From the NCBI GenBank assembly GCA_934661005.1, contig CAKUIK010000027.1:1-31862 (forward strand): 31,862 bases of DNA, in the 5' to 3' direction. The notes beneath the pieces were generated by a model that saw nothing but the letters and a program-made list of their open reading frames with translations, had not been told where the DNA came from and ran no database searches. This document shows, piece by piece, positions 1 through 7,964 of this stretch. Position numbers and translations under genes: made by a program. The stretch's first letter is position 1; each line of letters opens with the position of its first letter. Origin of the DNA: an uncultured Slackia sp. Lineage in GTDB: Bacteria; Actinomycetota; Coriobacteriia; Coriobacteriales; Eggerthellaceae.

Positions 1-3000
1 CGCACCTGACCAAAGTCGCCACCAACAACATAGTAGCCGTTGACCATAAGTCCACCGGACCAATAGTAACCACCATCGTCAACAGAAGCGCTACCAGCAA
101 TGGCACCCGTGTGAATATTGAGACGCTTGACGGTACCGTTTTGCACGTCGTTGCCGGACCAATAATCAAGGGTGTTGATATAAACGTAGTCGCCGTCGAC
201 GGTCAGCGAAGACAGATTCTGCTTGGTGAAAGCGTCGGAGTACCACAGCGTCTCAAGCGTCGTTGCCGAAACAGCCTGCAGATAGCCGCCCGAAAGCGGA
301 ATCAGGATAATGCCCTGTGCGACAACGGGGCGGCACGTACTATCCATGGAAGAGCCCAGCTCAAGGGATCGCACAACGGAGCCCGTTGCAGGATCAATCT
401 CATTCAGGACAGCATTCCACGTCTTTCCGCCCCATACTGAAGCGCCCGTAACAAGGTACACCTTTCCGTTCGCGACAATGGGATCGGATGCCGAGGCACT
501 CGCACCAGCCTTCTGCTGCTCTTCGGTCAGAAGGTCAAGTGCCCACGAGGGCGTATCGGTCTTTGTCGTAGGCGTAAGGGCGTCCGTCGCGGAGCTAGAG
601 CCGCCATTTGCAAAGCCGTTCCACGTGACATCGATATCGGGATGAGGAGTTCCAAGATTAGTTTCTGGCTCACCGCCTGGAACAAACGTACCCGACGCGT
701 CTATGTAAGTAAGCTCAATGGTATCGCCCTCAACCGGCAAATAGCCCGTTGCCATAACGGGAGCATACGTACCATTAACAATGAATGACCAATAGCTCCT
801 CGGTGCACTGCTCGACATAGCCAGAGTTCGTTTTTTATCTGGCGTCGTAATGGAATAAGGGGTGCCCCACTGGTCGTTATACGTATAGCCGGCACTATCG
901 AGCACCGTCTTGAAGATATCCCAAGCAGATTTCTTCTCGTCGCTGCCCCATGCATACTCGGTCAGAGGAATCCACAACTCGAAAGAGTAACTCTCACCCG
1001 CCTTGTGGTCGGTTACGCCCGTAATCTTGACATTGACCTTAATGGTCTTTTCTTCAGCGGCACCCACAAAGAGCGGGTCGCTCTCTTTATCGTTTTCGCC
1101 GGCATTCGCCACAACGTAAATATATTTGCCCTCAGCCGAAGCGGGAATCTTCAATGCGCCTGTCGCATCGTCTGCGCCCGTCAGCTCAACAGCGTTCGTG
1201 CGGTTCTCATCATCGGCAGCGAACCACGCATACGTAACAACGGAACCGCTCGGAAGCGAAGTTTCATACTCGCCGTATTCATTGGTGGCCAAATAGTTAG
1301 CAGTCGGAGTTAAAGTACTGCCAACCTGCACCAAATTATTGCTCTGCTCGACATCGACCGAAGTAATGCCGTATGTCGCAGCGCCATCACCCTTAACAAT
1401 GGCCTTGTTAAGCAATGCGACTTCGGTGTTATACCCAGCGGAAACCAGGCATTTCAGAAACTTTCCTTCGTAGCTTTCGGGAATAACGAACGACGAACGA
1501 TGCAGGTTAGCGTCATTCAGATCGACATATTCACCATTGCGAGAATCGGCAATTTGCCACGTAAACGAAAGCTGGTCGTTCGAAAGCTTGCTGCCCTTGG
1601 TACCCGCCGACGTGAGCTCAAAGGCCTCTACGCCAATTTTCTCGCCGGTCTTATACTGGTACTTCGCGTCAAGATCGCCAGCAATCTTTTTAACATACAC
1701 GAGACTCGAAAGCTCGTGCGAACCAGCCGGTTTCACTTTGACGGACGAATCGGCGACAACCGTATTATCGCCCGCATACGCAGTAACGTTTACCCATCGA
1801 AATGCATAATCGTCCGGAATGGTGAACGAGGCAGAAGACTGGCCATCAACAACATGCCAGTCGCCCTTGTCAAAATCGGCGGAATCGGGATCGACCTCAG
1901 ACCAACGCCACGTGAACGTGACGCCCTCGGTAACCGTTTCGTTTTCCCAATAATCGCCCTTGTAGGCAACCGCTTCGATCGTGGAGCCCGTATCCTTCGC
2001 GCCCTTGGACGCATTGGCATAATCGACGTAGTAAAGCGTCGACGCGCCCTTTGCCAAAATGCGGCCTGGCTCCGTTTCATGCGAATCGATACCGGCAATG
2101 CCGTTCTTGGCCGTTGCAACGACCTTGAGATATTTTCCAGCGTAATCACCAACGGTGAACGTCGCACCAGTTGCTACTTCGCGATATTCGCCATCTTTGT
2201 CATCGGCAACTTGCCAAGAGAAATCGACCTTGTCTTCGCCATACAAATCGGTCGGCGTATCGTAGTTAAGGTAGTACGCCGCAGCACAAATCGTGTCGCC
2301 GACGTTCGCATTGGGAACGTCTTCAACCTGATCGCCGAATTCTTCGCCATTGTAGGCGAGAACGATATGGTTAACGGCAAGTTGATCAACGGACGCAACT
2401 GGACCAGGGGTATTGTATTTAACAGAAGCTGGACGATTAAAAGAACCGCTTGGGCCATAGAGCTCTTGACCATCTCCGGTGACTTTAACTCGAATGTATT
2501 TGCCGGCAAGCTGTTTCGCCAAATCCTCAGTAATGGTCAAGGTTTGGGAAGTTTGGCCTTCAATGGGAAAATAAGCCGAATCGTCCGCATCGCGACTATC
2601 GCCAGCAAGCCATTGATACGTCCAAGTGTTTTGCGCGGAAATGCGAGCCGAGGGCACTGCCTCGCTATCGTAGGCATTTGCGCAAAGCACACTTCCTGGG
2701 CGAATAATCTCTGGCTTAACACTATTCGTCGATGAGGTTACTGCGTCTGACGGCTGAATGAGGATATATGACTTTTCATCAAGTGCATTTTTCGCCTTAA
2801 CAGGCGCATCGATACGCTTTACCGCAGACAAGGTGACACTATAAGCACTCGAGGAAGGCCCATAGACCGTTGTATCGCCGCTCGTAATCGCAACGCGTAG
2901 GCACATACCATCGAGCTGAGTTCGAAGAGTATCGTCAAGAACGATTGAAGAGGATGTTTGACCCGCAATCGGCTCAAACTGGGACATGTCCTTTGCTGAC

Positions 3001-3689
3001 GCATTAGTCGCATCGGAAGCGTACCACTGGTACGTAAAGCTGCTCGAGGGGATTTTCGAAGCGCCCCGTTTCGTCCAAGCGGTTGCATAAAGTGTGGTAG
3101 TTGTCTTTACATATCCAGAATAATTCGTAAAGCTTACTGCATTTTTTGAGCTGCCAACGCTGATAACAGATGAAGAATCAAGCGACGCTACAGCACGAGT
3201 CAATGAATCGTTTTGTTGGGCTCCATCAGCCGCAGCATCGGTTTCGAAAGCCGATACGCCATCATTCGACGAGGAGACAGCGCCAGCGAGCGAAGACTGC
3301 CCCAGCTCGGCCATGGCCTGGCTTAAACCGCCATCCGTCTTATTCGCATTTACCGATTCGTCAATAACGGAATCCGTGTCAACATCTTCGACTGTATCGG
3401 ATACATCTTCACCAGGGACCGCTTCGCCAGATTGGCTATCGGCACCCGAAGCTGCAACACCTTCTGCAGACTCGGCGGCAACGGAATTGGTCGCATCCTC
3501 GTCAGACGCGAGTGCGCGGCTCGGAGTCATGGATGTCGCAAGGACAATGGCCATAAAAACCGAGAGCATACGTTGCCAAAGTGACGTATTTAGCAGATTT
3601 TTCTCAGGATTTCCACGCGAGACGTCGCCTGTCCCGACGCGGGCTTCTTCGCGAGCGCCATCGCGCGCCAAACTTGGTCCGAATCTCAT
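1..3689 (-). CDS. Large secreted surface protein: Ig-like repeats, DUF4430 (transcobalamin-like) domain, PQQ-type beta-propeller; C-terminus cut by the window
   Basis: Reading the minus strand from the ATG at 3689 gives one open frame to the window edge (about 1,229 codons). A GTGAGG Shine-Dalgarno lies just upstream. Residues 1-36 form an unusually long N-terminal region, followed by a hydrophobic signal segment (MLSVFMAIVLATSM) and a likely cleavage after SRALA near residue 61. Next comes an acidic Ser/Ala-rich linker, then about six Ig-like repeats recognisable by a central FTYQWY / YQWL / FSWQV / FTWRW / FTWQI / YAWFA strand and a later GKYIRV / GKYLKV / GKFLKC strand. Around residues 880-1000 is a DUF4430-like domain (YWSFIVNGTYAPV, then GDTIELTYI), the fold shared with the C-terminal domain of transcobalamin. 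From about residue 1040 there are PQQ/YVTN-type propeller blades (DPIVANGKVYLVTGA, RPVVAQGIILIPLSGG). No catalytic residues are visible. The upstream cobalamin riboswitch suggests corrinoid capture or scavenging at the cell surface; that is inference. Confidence 0.85.
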   Translation of the reverse strand, partial: MRFGPSLARDGAREEARVGTGDVSRGNPEKNLLNTSLWQRMLSVFMAIVLATSMTPSRALASDEDATNSVAAESAEGVAASGADSQSGEAVPGEDVSDTVEDVDTDSVIDESVNANKTDGGLSQAMAELGQSSLAGAVSSSNDGVSAFETDAAADGAQQNDSLTRAVASLDSSSVISVGSSKNAVSFTNYSGYVKTTTTLYATAWTKRGASKIPSSSFTYQWYASDATNASAKDMSQFEPIAGQTSSSIVLDDTLRTQLDGMCLRVAITSGDTTVYGPSSSAYSVTLSAVKRIDAPVKAKNALDEKSYILIQPSDAVTSSTNSVKPEIIRPGSVLCANAYDSEAVPSARISAQNTWTYQWLAGDSRDADDSAYFPIEGQTSQTLTITEDLAKQLAGKYIRVKVTGDGQELYGPSGSFNRPASVKYNTPGPVASVDQLAVNHIVLAYNGEEFGDQVEDVPNANVGDTICAAAYYLNYDTPTDLYGEDKVDFSWQVADDKDGEYREVATGATFTVGDYAGKYLKVVATAKNGIAGIDSHETEPGRILAKGASTLYYVDYANASKGAKDTGSTIEAVAYKGDYWENETVTEGVTFTWRWSEVDPDSADFDKGDWHVVDGQSSASFTIPDDYAFRWVNVTAYAGDNTVVADSSVKVKPAGSHELSSLVYVKKIAGDLDAKYQYKTGEKIGVEAFELTSAGTKGSKLSNDQLSFTWQIADSRNGEYVDLNDANLHRSSFVIPESYEGKFLKCLVSAGYNTEVALLNKAIVKGDGAATYGITSVDVEQSNNLVQVGSTLTPTANYLATNEYGEYETSLPSGSVVTYAWFAADDENRTNAVELTGADDATGALKIPASAEGKYIYVVANAGENDKESDPLFVGAAEEKTIKVNVKITGVTDHKAGESYSFELWIPLTEYAWGSDEKKSAWDIFKTVLDSAGYTYNDQWGTPYSITTPDKKRTLAMSSSAPRSYWSFIVNGTYAPVMATGYLPVEGDTIELTYIDASGTFVPGGEPETNLGTPHPDIDVTWNGFANGGSSSATDALTPTTKTDTPSWALDLLTEEQQKAGASASASDPIVANGKVYLVTGASVWGGKTWNAVLNEIDPATGSVVRSLELGSSMDSTCRPVVAQGIILIPLSGGYLQAVSATTLETLWYSDAFTKQNLSSLTVDGDYVYINTLDYWSGNDVQNGTVKRLNIHTGAIAGSASVDDGGYYWSGGLMVNGYYVVGGDFGQV

Positions 3690-3814
3690 CGGTACCTCAC
3701 TTCCAGGGCTCAGTGCGATGGATGAGTGTTCCGACTTTGCCTCACTTGAACGGCCCGCGTGCCCGCGGTTTTGCTTGCAAGCCATTGCGGCACGAAGCAT
3801 GCGCGCCATCACTA

Positions 3815-3951
3815 TCGAACGCACACTCTCCTGCACAACAGCCAACCCGCTCATCAGCGTATACGGTTCCTGGTAGAGCGCGGGACTCTCACCCGCATTC
3901 CCTCAAGCGTGCGCGCCCTTCGCCCACGCCCGCGCCGTACCCGGCGCAACC
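3815..3951 (-). promoter_or_regulatory. Cobalamin (B12) riboswitch upstream of the surface protein gene
   Basis: Read on the minus strand, the region carries the hallmarks of the cobalamin aptamer in order. There is a GCGCCG-GGTA-CGGCGC stem (about 3947-3932), the conserved AGGGAA box (around 3900), the GGGTGAGAGTCCC hairpin matching the GGTGnnAnTCC consensus, GCGCT, then the AACCGTA block (3868-3862), and finally CAGGAGA (3833-3827). The core is closed by a 7-bp helix between CGCACGC (3913-3907) and GTGTGCG (3826-3820), including one G-U pair, exactly where the aptamer core helix is expected. The remaining 125 nt to the ATG would hold the expression platform. I see no clear terminator there, so control of translation initiation is more likely. 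Known cobalamin riboswitches switch expression off when B12 is plentiful. Confidence 0.85.
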
Positions 3952-3972
3952 ATCTTTGCCAATAACTCCTGA

Positions 3973-4003
3973 ATTTTACCACGTCTTACATGAGCATGTT
4001 CAA
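3973..4003 (-). promoter_or_regulatory. Candidate promoter for the riboswitch/surface protein transcript
   Basis: On the minus strand, TTGAAC (4003-3998) is followed after 19 nt by TAAAAT (3978-3973) preceded by TGG, an extended -10. The start point would fall near 3966, just before the riboswitch. The same GTGGTAAAnT core occurs in front of rpsA and secA. Confidence 0.5.
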
Positions 4004-4163
4004 AAGCGGCCTCGAATGTGGCATAGCTCCGCAGCCCCAACCCACGCCGCAGTTGACACCTTCTGTTTCCCCAGGTCAAAGAGCCGTCAGCGCAAACATA
4101 TCTGCAAGTTCTACGACATAGCGCCAGAAAAGAGCCGAATATGCCACATTCGAGCCCCTTTTT
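4002..4163. repeat. Imperfect inverted repeat (24-nt arms, about 114-nt spacer)
   Basis: A 15-nt perfect inverted repeat (CTCGAATGTGGCATA at 4011-4025, its reverse complement at 4140-4154) extends to 21 of 24 matching positions with arms 4002-4025 and 4140-4163. The left arm abuts the candidate -35 of the surface protein promoter. No gene was seen inside. It may be a small non-coding repeat element or a regulatory structure. Confidence 0.55.
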
Positions 4164-4189
4164 AAACAGAAATCTTGCTCGGCTGGCGT

Positions 4190-4400
4190 TCAACAACATC
4201 CACCCAAGCAACCCCCTTCGTGATGCGCTGCGTCTAGCAACGCCACGCACAAACAACCCCTTCCGAATGCGCGCTATCCAATACGCCTGCCCAAACAAGC
4301 CCTTCTCGTTTCGCGACGTCCTATACGCTCACCCAATTTTGTTGGGACGGCATCCAATATGTCTGCACAACAAGCCCCGTTCAACGAATCACGCCTACAA
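4190..4400. repeat. Degenerate tandem repeat, period about 43-45 bp, four to five units
   Basis: On the minus strand the region repeats a degenerate unit resembling GAAGGGGCTTGTTTGGGCAG followed by GCGTATTGGATAGCGCGCAT. Recognisable copies begin near 4382, 4341, 4305, 4265 and 4225. Spacing and sequence are too irregular for CRISPR. With the inverted repeat at 4002-4163 it fills the roughly 400 nt between the surface protein promoter and the rpsA terminator, where I found no convincing gene. Confidence 0.45.
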
Positions 4401-4401
4401 C

Positions 4402-4434
4402 AGAAAAGCCGCCCCATAAACGTGGAGCGGCTTT
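4402..4434 (-). terminator. Rho-independent terminator of rpsA
   Basis: On the minus strand AAAGCCGC (4434-4427) pairs with GCGGCTTT (4412-4405), followed by TTTTCTG. It lies about 80 nt past the rpsA stop codon. Confidence 0.8.
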
Positions 4435-4515
4435 CTATAAAACCATGCGAAGTTTCAACCGGGCTTGGGTTCAACCATCCCAAGCCTTCGATCAAGAACG
4501 TGCTCGGCGCGAGGT

Positions 4516-5730
4516 TTACTCAGCGGCCTCTTCGGTCGCGGGCTTCTCGGCCTTGGGAGCAGCAGCCTTCTTCTTGGGCTGACGCGGCTCGGGAGCCTGG
4601 ATGGTCTCGTCGACCTCAACCTCAAAGCCCAGGTCGTGAGCAGCAGCCTTCATGGACAGGCTGATGCGACGACGGTCGGGGTTGATGTCCATAACCTTGA
4701 CCTTGACGTCCTGGCCGACCTTGACGACCTGCGCCGGAGTGTCGATGTGCTTGGCAGCCATCTCGGAGATGTGAACCAGGCCCTCGACGTTGTTGCCGAG
4801 CTCGACGAAGGCGCCGAACGGAACAACCTTGGTGACCTTGCCATCAACGATGGTGCCCACGGGGTAGCTCTCGATGAGCTTCAGCCACGGATCCTCGGTG
4901 GTCTGCTTCAGGCCGAGCGAGATGCGCTCGCGCTGCAGGTCGACATCGAGAACCTCAACCTCAACCTCGTCGCCAACCTTGACGACCTCGGAGGGATGAT
5001 TGACATGGTTCCAAGACAGCTCGGAGATGTGGACCAGGCCGTCGATGCCGCCCAGGTCAACGAAGGCGCCGAAGTCGACGATGGAGGAAACGGTGCCCTT
5101 GAGGCGCATGCCCTTGACGAGCTTGGAGAGGATTTCGGCGCGCTCGTTCTTGCGGCCTTCCTCGAGCAGCACGCGGCGGGACAGCACGACGTTGTTGCGG
5201 TTGCGATCCATCTCGATGACGCGAGCTTCGATTTCGGTGCCCAGGTAGGCGTCGAGATCCTTCACGCGGCGAAGGTCAACGAGGGAAGCAGGCAGGAAGC
5301 CACGCAGGCCGATGTCGAGGATGAGGCCGCCCTTGACGACTTCGATAACCTCGCCGGTGACGGTCTCGCCGGCCTTGAACTTCTCTTCGACGCTGATCCA
5401 AGCGCGCTCGTACTCAGCACGCTTCTTGGAGAGGATCAGGCGGCCGTCCTTGTCTTCCTTCTGAAGAACAAGAGCCTCGATTTCGTCGCCCAGGGCAACA
5501 ATCTCGGAGGGATCGGCATCCTTGCGGATGGACAGCTCGCGAGCAGGGATAACACCCTCGCTCTTGAAGCCGATGTCGAGCAAGCACTCGTCATGCTCGA
5601 TCTTCACGACAGTGCCCTTGACCAGATCGCCTTCGTCGAACTCGGTCAGGGTGCCATCGATCATCGCGTTCATCTCGTCGTCGGAGATGTCCTCGAAATC
5701 GATGACATTCGTGTTCTTGATTTCGGTCAA
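4516..5730 (-). CDS. rpsA: 30S ribosomal protein S1
   Basis: The 404-residue protein contains four S1 (OB-fold) RNA-binding repeats at roughly residues 32-100, 119-185, 205-275 and 291-360. Signature segments include GTVSSIVDFGAFVDLGGIDG, GLVHISELSW and GLVHISEMAAKH. The first two repeats are divergent and the last two canonical, as in short actinobacterial and Gram-positive S1 proteins (E. coli S1 has six repeats). A low-complexity Lys/Ala/Glu tail ends the protein. Translation starts at a TTG (5730), supported by a strong GAAAGGGG Shine-Dalgarno with about 6 nt spacing. The protein brings mRNA to the 30S subunit. The gene appears monocistronic, with its own promoter and terminator and a leader of about 125 nt that could carry control of its synthesis. 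Confidence 0.95.
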   Translation of the reverse strand: MTEIKNTNVIDFEDISDDEMNAMIDGTLTEFDEGDLVKGTVVKIEHDECLLDIGFKSEGVIPARELSIRKDADPSEIVALGDEIEALVLQKEDKDGRLILSKKRAEYERAWISVEEKFKAGETVTGEVIEVVKGGLILDIGLRGFLPASLVDLRRVKDLDAYLGTEIEARVIEMDRNRNNVVLSRRVLLEEGRKNERAEILSKLVKGMRLKGTVSSIVDFGAFVDLGGIDGLVHISELSWNHVNHPSEVVKVGDEVEVEVLDVDLQRERISLGLKQTTEDPWLKLIESYPVGTIVDGKVTKVVPFGAFVELGNNVEGLVHISEMAAKHIDTPAQVVKVGQDVKVKVMDINPDRRRISLSMKAAAHDLGFEVEVDETIQAPEPRQPKKKAAAPKAEKPATEEAAE

Positions 5731-5861
5731 AACGGACCCCTTTCAAGTACAGGGACCCTTCGTCATGGTGGTTGAACTCAACATGTCTCGGGGGCCTACA
5801 GATACAAACCCGCGCGGTTTTCCGAACGGGACCTGGCACCTTTCGGCGCACAAGCTCGGTT

Positions 5862-5890
5862 AGTTTACCACAACGCTCTGGTTTTCAAGA
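5862..5890 (-). promoter_or_regulatory. rpsA promoter
   Basis: On the minus strand TCTTGA (5890-5885), overlapping TTGAAA, lies 17 nt before TAAACT (5867-5862), which is preceded by TGTGG (extended -10). Predicted initiation is about 125 nt before the TTG start. The 240 nt further upstream (to 6134) hold only a GCGCATATGCGC palindrome at 5904-5915 and no gene. Confidence 0.55.
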
Positions 5891-6134
5891 CCTACTATTT
5901 TGCGCATATGCGCAGCTTCACAAGGTTTTTGCAAACCGCGTCGGTAAGCGGTCGCGGCCCCATGCCGCAGCGCTTGGGCGCAGCTCGGTCCCAGCGTTTG
6001 ACCCAGGCGTTTGGCTCTATTGTTCGATTGAAGCGTTCGACGCAATGTTCAATCACTGCCGCGGCTCGCAACCTTCAGCCAGCGCCTTCGCCCGAAACTC
6101 TTGAAGGCATCATTTGCTCGCAGCGCTTCCCAAC

Positions 6135-6572
6135 CTATTCGGCCTTGGCTGGTGCGTCGAATGCGGCAGCGCAATGCGGGCAGCGCGTTGCGCCCTCTTT
6201 GACCTCTTCCAAGCAAAACGGGCACACGGGTGCGGCCTTGGGAGCCTCTTCTTCCTTGCCAGCGAGCTTGTTGCCCAGATCTTGTGCCTTGTTCACAGCT
6301 TTGACCAGCAAAAACACGACGAAGGCAACGATGAGGAAGTTGATGCAGGCGCTAATGAATGCGCCGAAGTCGATATCGGTGCCGGGAACCACAAGGCCCG
6401 AAATCGTATCGGCGCCGCCGCCCGCGATAACCGAGATAAGCGGGTTGATGATGTTCGTGGTGAGTGCGGTGACAATGGACGTGAACGCACCGCCGATGAT
6501 AACCGCGACGGCCAGATCCATCACGTTTCCGCGGTTGATGAACTCCTTGAATTCGTTGAGGAACTTCTTCAT
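6135..6572 (-). CDS. mscL: Large-conductance mechanosensitive channel MscL with C-terminal zinc ribbon
   Basis: The 145-residue protein begins with the typical MscL N-terminus (MKKFLNEFKEFINRGNVMDL), followed by TM1 (AVAVIIGGAFTSIVTALTT, about 21-39), a periplasmic loop and TM2 (about 71-92). MscL forms a homopentameric pore that opens under hypo-osmotic shock. After TM2 the usual cytoplasmic helix is followed by a zinc-ribbon motif, CPFC (117-120) and CPHC (131-134), which canonical MscL of about 130-150 residues lacks. The ATG at 6572 has an AAAGGAAG ribosome site; an upstream in-frame ATG at 6665 lies inside the uspA terminator region and is not used. It stands alone between rpsA and uspA. 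Confidence 0.93.
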   Translation of the reverse strand: MKKFLNEFKEFINRGNVMDLAVAVIIGGAFTSIVTALTTNIINPLISVIAGGGADTISGLVVPGTDIDFGAFISACINFLIVAFVVFLLVKAVNKAQDLGNKLAGKEEEAPKAAPVCPFCLEEVKEGATRCPHCAAAFDAPAKAE

Positions 6573-6621
6573 GATGCTTCCTTTCTTTGCTTGCGGGCAC
6601 ATTGTAAACGAATCGGAGCAG

Positions 6622-6658
6622 AAAAAGAGGAAGGCCCCGCCATAGGCGAAGCCTTCCT
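6622..6658 (-). terminator. Terminator downstream of uspA
   Basis: On the minus strand AGGAAGGC (6658-6651) pairs with GCCTTCCT (6635-6628), followed by CTTTTTC. It lies 33 nt after the uspA stop. Confidence 0.8.
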
Positions 6659-6690
6659 GACACATGTCACGTTTTGCCTGATGCGCCGTG

Positions 6691-7119
6691 TTATTTCACG
6701 ACGAGCACAGGCACCTTGGTGGCGCCGAGCAGCTTGTGGCTCACGCTGCCCAAATACTGCTTCATGCCCGAAAGCCCGCGCGAACCGATAACGACCATGT
6801 CGTAGCCGTTCTTCTCGATGAGCTTCGCGATTTCCGATGCGGTGTCGGTTCCCAAAACGAGCAGCGTGTCTACGCCATTTTGCTGCTGCTTTTCCTTGAA
6901 TTGGTTCAGGGCGTCTGCGAGCACCTCTTCGGCGTCGGATTTCATAAGATCCAAAATCGAGGCGAAGCTCGAAGCCTGCTCATCGGAAAGCATGGGAACG
7001 GAAACCACGTTCACGATATCGAGGTGAATGCGCGCGTCGGACGCGATGAGCTCGGCGGCGGTGTCGATTGCGCGCTTCGAAGTTTCAGAGCCGTCATAGG
7101 CGACAAGAACGTTTTTCAT
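6691..7119 (-). CDS. Universal stress protein, UspA family
   Basis: The 142-residue single-domain protein starts KNVLVAYDGSETSKRAIDTA and ends with the UspA ATP-binding pattern: VIGSRGLSGMKQYLGSVSHK, then LLGATKVPVLVVK. This is the G-x2-G-x9-G-S signature of the ATP-binding Usp branch. The ATG at 7119 follows a GAAGGAGGC ribosome site; extending upstream would run through the candidate promoter. Such cytoplasmic proteins are dimeric and are induced by starvation or stress. The gene seems monocistronic, with a TATACT -10 upstream and a terminator downstream. Confidence 0.92.
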   Translation of the reverse strand: MKNVLVAYDGSETSKRAIDTAAELIASDARIHLDIVNVVSVPMLSDEQASSFASILDLMKSDAEEVLADALNQFKEKQQQNGVDTLLVLGTDTASEIAKLIEKNGYDMVVIGSRGLSGMKQYLGSVSHKLLGATKVPVLVVK

Positions 7120-7176
7120 GGCAAGAGCCTCCTTCTTAGGTGCGCTGGCGACAATCCCCTGCCAACGCTCAACCCA

Positions 7177-7182
7177 AGTATA
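7177..7182 (-). promoter_or_regulatory. Candidate uspA -10 element
   Basis: TATACT on the minus strand, placing the start point about 50 nt before the uspA ATG. No good -35 is seen at 16-18 nt, so an activator or alternative sigma factor could be involved. Confidence 0.4.
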
Positions 7183-7304
7183 GCGCTGCACGCCCGCAAA
7201 TACGCCCGCCGGCGAAACGTTATTCGGCCGTTGCCAAAGATGCCCGCGCCATGGATTCCGCAACCCGTAAGCGCTGCAAGCATTTAACAGGCGCGCGCCC
7301 TCAC

Positions 7305-7895
7305 CTATTCCGCAAGCTTTGCGCGCAAAATGCGCAGCGCGTTGCCGCGATGGCTAATGGCGTTCTTCTCGTCTTGGGACACCTCGGCGAGGGAGCGTTC
7401 GAAGCCGAACTCCTCGGGCATGAACATGGGATCGTAGCCGAAGCCTTCGCTGCCGCGCAGTTCGTGACCAATGCGGCCCTCGACCGTGCCTTCGACCGTC
7501 GTCTCGTTGCCCTCCTCGTCGATGAACGCCAGCGCGCACACGAAACGGCCCGTTCGCCGCTCGTCGGCCACCCCTTCGAGTTCGGAAAGCACCTTGGCAT
7601 TGTTTGCGGCATCGTCGCCATGCGTGCCTGCATAGCGCGCCGAATACACGCCTGGCCTGCCATCGAGGGCGTCGACCACAAGGCCCGAATCGTCGGCGAG
7701 CGCGGCCATGCCCGTGGCCTCATGGGCGGCGCGAGCTTTGATGAGCGCATTCCCGACGAACGTATCAGCATCTTCCTCTGGCTCGGGATATGGCTCAACC
7801 TGCGACAGGGTCAGAAACTCCCAACCCGGAAAATCGAGCGCGGTCTCAATTTCTTCGACCTTGTGCTTATTGTTGGTAGCGATAACGACTTTCAT
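7305..7895 (-). CDS. rdgB: Non-canonical purine NTP pyrophosphatase (RdgB/HAM1 family)
   Basis: The 196-residue protein hydrolyses dITP, ITP and XTP to the monophosphates, keeping deaminated purines out of DNA and RNA. Family motifs are complete: the N-terminal TNNKHKVEEI, DTFVGNALIKARAA, the acidic LADDSGL metal site, RPGVYSARYAG, EGFGYDPMF and the C-terminal SHRGNAL. Length is typical. The ATG at 7895 has only a weak GGAG upstream at about 10 nt. It is last in a murI-rph-rdgB cluster; rph-rdgB adjacency is common among bacteria. It lies 69 nt past rph with no terminator between them, so they are probably co-transcribed. Confidence 0.94.
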   Translation of the reverse strand: MKVVIATNNKHKVEEIETALDFPGWEFLTLSQVEPYPEPEEDADTFVGNALIKARAAHEATGMAALADDSGLVVDALDGRPGVYSARYAGTHGDDAANNAKVLSELEGVADERRTGRFVCALAFIDEEGNETTVEGTVEGRIGHELRGSEGFGYDPMFMPEEFGFERSLAEVSQDEKNAISHRGNALRILRAKLAE

Positions 7896-7964
7896 TTTTC
7901 TCTTGCTCCGTTTCCATGAACAAAACTGCGCCCGCCACAGCCCCTGCGCGCAGCCGCTTTTCCG

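Noticed and set aside
1500..2735. 411-codon plus-strand open frame within the surface protein region
   Set aside because: The minus-strand frame here is continuous and shows regular Ig-like repeats; the plus frame has no recognisable domain.
3903..4298. 131-codon minus-strand open frame upstream of the surface gene
   Set aside because: It runs through the degenerate tandem repeat, the candidate promoter and the riboswitch; it has no ribosome site and looks like translated repeat.
4190..4400. CRISPR array
   Set aside because: Units are degenerate throughout, with no conserved repeat and variable spacer, and no cas genes are near.
4465..5775. 436-codon open frame on the plus strand opposite rpsA
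   Set aside because: It is antisense to a certain rpsA and its Asp/Leu/Val-rich composition is the complement of S1 codons; no ribosome site or known domain.
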